Of a DNA stretch of 64,000 bases, positions 56,973 to 64,000 are shown in pieces. The DNA is from Pseudovirgaria hyperparasitica (lineage: Eukaryota; Ascomycota; Dothideomycetes; Acrospermales; Acrospermaceae). Location: contig NW_022985555.1 in assembly GCF_010093815.1 (NCBI RefSeq), positions 62,001-126,000 on the forward strand, in the 5' to 3' direction. Position numbers and translations under genes: made by a program. Below the pieces are notes generated by a model, which did no database searches, was not told the origin of the DNA, and saw nothing but the letters and a program-made list of their open reading frames with translations. The number at the start of each line of letters is the position of its first letter. Position 1 is the stretch's first letter.

Positions 56973-59900
56973 ATGGATGGTCGCCAGCGCCGTCATAGGT
57001 CCTCCACAGCTGCCTCGCGTTCCTATAATCCGAACAATCCTCATATCGACCAGCTCCAATCTTTGTTCCAGGCTCTCTCAAAATCAAGTGCCTCTCCGAG
57101 ACCGACCATCGAGTCCATACAGAATCAATGCGATGTATTACGAAGAATAAGGCAAGCTCTCATTGACTCTGCCAATCCAACACAAGCAAAAGACGCGTTT
57201 AGATATGCCTCAGGCTTCAACGGTCTGTTGGATGCAGTTCGTTCGGTATCTGGGTATTACGATCCCGGTACGCTGAGCGCTGAAGAGAATGCAGCCTTCT
57301 TCGAGCTCCTAGGGGCTATCTTGGATGTTCTTTCTGAAGCTTCGAATGAGCATTCTGGCAACCGCAGATACTTTGCCAAGAAAGTTGACGGCGGAGGATG
57401 GAAGGCTCTTGAACAAGCTCTGGCCAGTACTGGCATTGGGGCCGGTCACTTCAACGACGCCTTAGACCACTCGGGACAGGAACAGCTATTCGGAAGTCTA
57501 ATCGCTTTTGCACTTGGAGAGGATTCGATAAGACCGGTGTTCCGTGGCATAAGCACTGTCATGAATATAGCCAGCGAGACCATAGAGTCTGTCGTAGCCC
57601 CAGACCATATAACACCAAGAGCCGGCGCAGATGAGATATCGAGTGTGGCAGAATCGGAAGGCGCTTGGATAAGACATCTTGAAAATCGTATACGGCGCAT
57701 TCTTAGTGGGAAAGAAATACTACTGAACCCCGACATGATTCCCATCGTCTTCAACTTGTGGAAGGCTATGTCTAACGAAAATTCAGCTACAGATTCAAGG
57801 AATCCTTTCGCCATATCTGTACTGCTAGCCATAAGAGATATCATTTCGATGTCGGTTCATAATAAGAACGCTGTCCATGGCACGGGCCTTCTTAGCACTA
57901 TGCTCCCGATGGTCTTCACGGAATCGAGACATGTTACTGAGCATGCTATTCTCAAAAGTATCAGTGAACTTCTGATTAGGTACGGGGTCAATGACTTGAA
58001 AGATGCGTATTTTCTCTATCAGAAAGCTGGTGAATCAGACGAAGCAGGAGACTTTCTTCTGGAAGCTATGCGTGCATCCCGAGAGCCTCCATTCATGCAA
58101 TTCGACCTATCCTTGCAAGGTTATAGCTCTCTTGAGCTGAAAGATCTAGGACGTCCTTTTCCCCCAACTTCGAGTGCCGGGTACACTATCGCAGCATGGA
58201 TCCGAATCGATAGGTTTGACGAATCGTGCCACACCACAATCTTTGGCGCGTGCGACTCGACCCAGCAATGCTTCGTCTTAGCCTATCTGGAGAAGGGGAC
58301 CAAACATTTCATCCTACAGACATCTGTCTCCACACCAAAGCCGAGTGTACGCTTCCGATTTAACGCCTTCCATGAGGGCAGGTGGTACCACGTTGCTATC
58401 GTACATCGCAGACCAAAAGCCATGTCCTCGAGCAAAGCTGCACTGTTCATAAACGGGGAATTTACAGAACAGATCAAATGCGCGTATCCGATAAGTCCAC
58501 CTGCGATGAGTACAAGTACAGAAAGTTTTGCCTCCATATCGTCCAACAGCCAGAAGCTATCTCCAGTTCAAGCGTTTCTAGGGACGCCCCAAGATCTGGC
58601 GGCTAGACTGGGAAGGAATGTTGTCATTTCGCGCCTAGACGTGGCCACATTTCATATCTTCTCTGAGGCTTTATCTGACGAAATAGTACATGTTTATCAG
58701 AAAATGGGACCACGTTACTCTGGAAACTACCAGGACACACTTGGGTCTTTCCAAACTTATCGCACCTCCGCGGAGCTAAATGTCTACAACGAAATGCTAC
58801 ATCCAGGGAAGGAGGAGAAATCTGAGATAGTACAGGCCGTCCGTGGGAAAGCAAGTACCGTGTTACCAGAATCGCAGATACTTTTCAGTATCTCGCCAAC
58901 TTCTGTGATGGACGACGACGACCGCAACAACATTGATGAATCGCAGCTTATACGATCACTTTCCAAGGATGCCGCGAAAAGCCTCTTCCAGTACGCCAGA
59001 ATTGGAGGTAACTCCATTATAATCAATGCTGCGGTGCCGTCGATCAATGACGCGCTTACACAGCCCCGTGGTGTCGCTCTTCTGCTTGGAGATCCTATAG
59101 TGATAGTGCCCCAAGCCCTAGATGATGCTTCATGGCGCATAGGTGGATGTACGGCCGTGGGTCTAAAGCTTGTAGAGCTAGCTCAGAGCAAGGACGCTAT
59201 CCTTCGAGCTGTAAACATTCTACTTGAGTCAGTAGAATTCAGTTGGAGAAACAGCGAGATTATGGAAAAAGAGAGCGGATTCGCTGGGCTTGGGTCCCTT
59301 CTTCGAGAAAAACTTGGGCTTGGAAACATCACCTCGACCAATACCCGAAGCTCGACACCATTGGACGGTCGTGATCGTGACGAACTGAGCTATGAACTGC
59401 TGAAAGTAATTCTCCGATTCGTTGGTTATGTTAAAACAAGGCCAGTCGAATCACTTATAATAAATCCTCTCGCCTACCGCATTCTACTTGTTGATGCAGA
59501 TCTCTGGAGACGCTCAGCTATCGAAACGCAGAAACTTTATTACCAACAGTTTGTGCATTTTGCAGAAGACAGCAAGAATAAGACCTTCAATCAGCGGCGT
59601 TTGACGCGAACAAGTAGGTGCTAATCTGAACCTTCGACTGATTCGGCCTAACAATTCCAGGAATAGTGAAACGACTGCTCGACGCGCTGAAAGCAGAATC
59701 TTTGTGCCTGGAAGTTCTCCCAGAGTTCAAGGCCGCTTTCGTGGCTCTGCTGAAATGTTGCTTAATACCGGAAAACCTTCGCAGTGTCGCATTGTTTATC
59801 ACATACTCACTTCAAGACAGCAGGACGCTAGTAAGTCGGTCACTCTCCAAGCAGAGGAGCGTGGCGGTACCCTCAAACAGAACTACAACCTCAAATGCCT

Positions 59901-62900
59901 CTCCTTCGGGAGGCACACCTCGTTCTGGCAGTCCACTACAGAATGGCAGCCCCGCGTTGTCCAGGTTTGAGATAGGAGTAAAAGTTCTTGAGATATTCAC
60001 GGACCTTCTCTGTGATCCCGTGAGTACATACAGCATCACACGGTTCGCCAGAACAATTACCAACAAGGTACACCGATCCGTCCGGACCTATCTGCAGTCC
60101 GCGCGCTAATATAGACCCACAGTGGCTGCTTTATCTGCTCGCCGAAAATGAATCTCGTGTCATTGTTTTCGGGTACAAGATCTTGGCTCGATTACTTGTG
60201 ACAAACGGTCCTACCTATGTTAAGAAGTTTTCGGAGAAGACAGGTGGGGTCTGGATTTTAAGACAACGCTTGAGGATCTGGTGGAATATACCATCTGTGT
60301 GGGTCATATCACTTGCCATCCTCTTTGGCTTAGACATCTCTAAGGTCGATCTGGAACGCAAATTTGATCTGTTTAACCTATCCGAACTCTTTTCGCCTGC
60401 CGAGAAAGTACAAATAGTTTATCCCGAATTCATACCTGTCGTTGGGGCTCTACTCGAGACAGGATTACGCACAGTGGTCAAGGATCCCAACCATGGCGGC
60501 CAAAACCCAACGGGAAGTGTCTCGGAGAGCCTCGCGATCGAAAGCGAATCTTCAAATACCAGGAAAAGGTCTATGTCGCTCTTGCAAGAGATCGCGGCAC
60601 ATGGTGAGTCATTTCTCCTTCGATATGGTTGTCAGGTGCTAAGAGATGTAAGGCCGATCTCGATCTCTGTCAACGGGACGCATGACCGGATATGCTTCTA
60701 TACTGCATACTGTCATTCAATATTTAACAGAACTGAACTCTAAGTCCCCCTCGTACCAAGAATTTGCCATCACGTCAAACTATGTTCAAGAGCTCCTCTT
60801 TGTCCTTTATCCTTTGGTCGTGACCTCCGACACCGTAAGTGCAGAAACTGAGCTGCATTCTCGAGGATCAGCCCTTACCTTCGAAGGGCACGACGTCGTC
60901 ATTCAACCACACTCAAAGTTAACTAAGGAGCAACATGCCGTCGTTAGGACGGCCGTAGTACAATCCCCTCCGAGCCCAGCCGCTCGCACAGCCGTGCCAC
61001 TAAGGAGAGGTTCGTCCTTCATACTGGTCTCTTCTGACAATCTCAAAGGTCGTACAAGCTCACCACGCCTGCGGCCGCTTATGTCACCAGAAAAAAGCAA
61101 CACAAAAGCTCTACAAGTCGGTAGCGCAGTTGTGGAAGGCCTTCTCGAGCTTATTCTTGGGGTTTTTAGTGTCCAGCTTTTCCGTCGAAAAGATTTCGTA
61201 GGTTTTGGCCTATTCTTGAAGGTTCCCCCCGGCTTTCAAGAGCACCAAGCTTATTTCGAGTCTTACGTCCTATTACATGCAATGTCAAGCATTTCAAACT
61301 CTTTACAGCTTGATCAGAAGTTGTTTTGCGAGCCAAGGGTTCTCATCAATTTGTCCAAGTACTGTTCATATATGGCTGAAGCAGTGTTCGAAGGTTGGTT
61401 CCTCAGCGGTGCTGAGCCGCTCTTAGATTTCATTGGCAATCTTCTAGACTTTCTTCAACGTCCCGATATCGCCGCCCTAAAAAGCGTTAGGTTGTGCAAC
61501 CAAGCAATCGCAAACATAAGGGCGGTATTTTTAAGAGTCGTACTTTTGAAGCTATCGGACGTGGACGAGTCCGAGATGGAGACAGAGACGTCCTCCTTTC
61601 TGGAGAAGATGATTTACTGGCAGACGATCATCTTGTCGCCTGACAATTCCGAAGTCTACTTCCTACGACTGATGTGCTATTTGCTCTTCACAAAGCTGAT
61701 ATCGCAGAAACAGGCGGTACGCGAAGCTGCCGCGAATTTTTGGCGACTCTTACTTGTGCAAAAGCCAGAGGAAACTTCTGCAGTATTCATCAATGCCCCT
61801 GTCATAAATGAGAAACACCTCTCCGACGGATTTGCACAGCTAACCCAACTCGATAACGATACATTCCTAGAGTGGCTAGACAAGCATCGTGCTGACCTAA
61901 ATGAGTTCTTCTTTGGCACGATAGCCAAAGCTTGGGAGGACTTTGTCGATGAAGAGAATAGAAAGACGGAGGAATCGGCCAAGAGCCGAGTGAATAAACG
62001 AAGGGAACGACTCAGGCAATGGCACACTGAGCAGACGAAGTCTGATGAGGTGTGGCATCGACACGAGATCTCAACTACTCACTGGCGAGCGAACATTCAT
62101 TCGTCGGAACGTCTGAAGCATCAACGAACAGTACAGGACAATCAGGACAACCTCGGCTTTATCGCCTCTAGACTTGAGAAACTCGCACAAACACTGCAGG
62201 CCCCGTGCGGTTTATTTGGTACGAAGCCGCAGTCCAAATGGCAGCTTGATGAGACAGAGGGTCGCAACCGTATGAGAATGCGAATCTTGCCAGATACAGG
62301 CCAAGTACAAGAGGAATATCAACCCAAACGAAAGACATCTGAGGCTACGCCAAATAGAAACTTGAAAGTAGATGTGACGATTCCACGAGTGTCAACATCA
62401 CCCTCAGCCATTGATACAACTCCGTCCGGCACAAAGTCACAAATGAAAGATGTAGACCAAAACTCGAAGGATAGTAGTACACCGGCTGAGAATGCTACCG
62501 AAGAGGATGACGACTTCGAAATGGTTGATGACATTAACGAAGGAGAGAACGGATTCGAAGACAAGAACCGCAAGGTGATGCGTAGTCTTCAAATGGGTGA
62601 CCAAGTCCAGCATGTGAGCAACGTTTCTCGAATCGTCGGATTAGAAGCTTGCGAAGGACTTCTTATCATCGGAAATGATTGGCTGTATCTCCTGGATAAT
62701 TTTTTCCAGCGATCTGACGGAGAAATTGTTCGTGTATGGCAGGCTCCGAAAGAGGAACGCGACAACTATGTGCAGATGATTTCCGGGCGAGAGGCATCAT
62801 CTTCGTCCCAAGGATCTCAGTATAACAGTGGTGAGCATGCGACTCGAAATTGGCGCTGGTCCGAACTTATCAGTATCTCAAAACGGCGCTTTCTCTTTCG

Positions 62901-64000
62901 TGATGTCGGACTCGAGATATTTTTTGGCGATGGAAGAAGCTACCTACTCACAGGAGTTTCTACCTCCGTGAGAAATGATCTTTACAACAAGCTGAGTGCC
63001 CGAGCACCTCATATACACAATCCCAGCTCTATTGCGCAACTAGAGGGCTCCTGGCGTTTAGATGCACTACGGAATCCAGAAGAAGCTCCGCAGACTTTCG
63101 GCTCAAAGTTCGCAAACGTCTTCAACCCCTCTGCCATGTTCCCAGCTACAAAAAGATGGTTGAAAGGAGAAATCTCCAATTTCCACTACCTCATGCTTGT
63201 TAACACTCTAGCTGGCAGGACTTTCAATGACTTGACGCAATACCCAGTATTTCCATGGGTACTAGCAGACTACACGAGCGAAGAATTGGATTTGACGAAC
63301 CCACGTTCGTTCCGCGACCTCTCAAAGCCCATGGGTTGTCAGAGTGCTTCAAGAGAAGCCGAATTCAGGGACAGGTATCAATCTTTCGCTGAAATGGGAG
63401 ATCACAATGCCCCTCCTTTTCACTACGGAACGCACTACTCCTCCGCCATGATTGTCACATCATACCTCATTCGATTGCAGCCCTTTGTTCAGTCTTACTT
63501 ACTCTTACAAGGCGGCAGCTTTGATCACGCCGATAGAATGTTCTATTCGATCGAAAAAGCCTGGCTGTCTGCATCCAAAGACAACATGACAGATGTAAGA
63601 GAACTGACACCCGAGTTCTTCTATCTGCCTGAATTTCTCACGAACATCAACTGCTACAATTTTGGCACCAGGCAAGGCACAGGCGCAAAAATCGACAATG
63701 TGGTACTACCCCCATGGGCAAAAGGAGACCCGCACATATTCATTACCAAGCACCGAGAAGCTCTTGAAAGTCCTTTCGTGAGCAAAAATTTGCACCATTG
63801 GATTGACCTTGTCTTCGGATTCAAGCAACGAGGCGAAGCCGCAATCGAAGCTACTAATGTCTTTCACCATCTCTCTTATCAAGGTGCAAAGGATCTGGAC
63901 AACATTGAGGATCCGCTAGAACGTTTAGCTACGATAGGCATCATTCACAACTTCGGCCAAACACCACATCAGATCTTCTCGCGGTCTCATGTCCCCCGTG
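56973..64000 (+). CDS. BPH1: BEACH domain protein (BPH1/LvsA/neurobeachin family), 3' end outside window
   Basis: Four exons in view: 56973-59613, 59661-60067, 60123-60603 and 60731 to the window edge, about 2266 codons so far. The first two introns are 47 and 55 nt, the third 127 nt. The start sits in an excellent context (gcccaccATGGatg). The N-terminus is a long helical repeat region. A concanavalin-like domain follows at about 380-515 (TIAAWIRIDRFDE, GRWYHVAIVHRR), then another long helical stretch and a basic/acidic linker. The PH-BEACH domain begins near 1794 (VSRIVGLEACEGLLIIGNDWLYLLD), and the BEACH domain is unmistakable from about 1990 (MLVNTLAGRTFNDLTQYPVFPW, then HYGTHYSSAM, PFFYLPEF-like and VNVFHH-like segments). 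WD40 repeats should follow outside the window. Family members act in vesicle and lysosome/vacuole traffic. Confidence 0.94.

Noticed and set aside
1-64000. tRNA or rRNA genes
   Set aside because: I looked for B-box-like GTTCGAA contexts with paired arms. The few matches (for example near 9770 and 9790) do not fold into a cloverleaf by eye.

Overview
The window is nuclear DNA of a filamentous ascomycete (Pezizomycotina). Evidence: short introns (mostly 45-60 nt) with GT..CTAAC..AG signals, zinc-cluster transcription factors, a DUF7053 protein, a CLR-1-like regulator, and a left-hand block with the TpA-rich, CpA/TpG-poor signature of repeat-induced point mutation (RIP). I cannot name the species. 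I find 18 protein-coding genes, mostly multi-exon. No rRNA, tRNA, CRISPR array or secondary-metabolite backbone gene was recognised. All exon coordinates are hand-spliced from splice signals and frame continuity; there is no transcript support.

Layout. 1-3365: AT-rich, gene-free, RIP-like repeat remnant. 3.9-6.7 kb (+): CLR-1/ClrA-like regulator. 7.9-18.0 kb (all -): a 2-oxoglutarate/Fe(II) dioxygenase, a secreted nucleoside-deaminase-like protein in three exons, a Zn2Cys6 factor and a C2H2 zinc-finger protein. 18.0-22.0 kb: 4 kb with no supported gene. 22.0-24.3 kb: USE1 (ER SNARE) and epsilon-COP (Sec28) convergent, 179 bp apart. 26.6-30.3 kb (-): ABHD12-like hydrolase and an MFS sugar/quinate-type transporter. 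32.4-36.2 kb (+): PMC1-type Ca2+-ATPase. 36.2-38.2 kb: simple-repeat-rich spacer. 38.2-39.9 kb (-): low-complexity orphan protein. 41.3-45.7 kb (-): SRPK-like kinase and a ten-exon GH43/CBM35 exo-beta-1,3-galactanase-like enzyme. 46.9-56.0 kb: DUF7053 protein, DOA1/PLAA ubiquitin-binding protein, BTB protein and vacuolar subtilisin-type protease. 57.0 kb to the window end (+): a giant BEACH protein, cut by the window edge.

How they fit together. Most genes are conserved housekeeping: membrane traffic (USE1, epsilon-COP, BEACH), calcium storage (PMC1), and proteolysis and ubiquitin (DOA1, vacuolar protease). An outer set deals with plant-polymer nutrition (CLR-1-like, GH43, MFS transporter). 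USE1 and epsilon-COP act in the same Golgi-to-ER step, the one clear functional pairing. I did not find convincing evidence of a wholly new system. The best leads are the orphan repeat-bearing protein at 38.2-39.9 kb, the secreted deaminase, several unusual splice sites, and the RIP-like block with its palindromic CGTACG hexamers next to a carbon-regulator gene.
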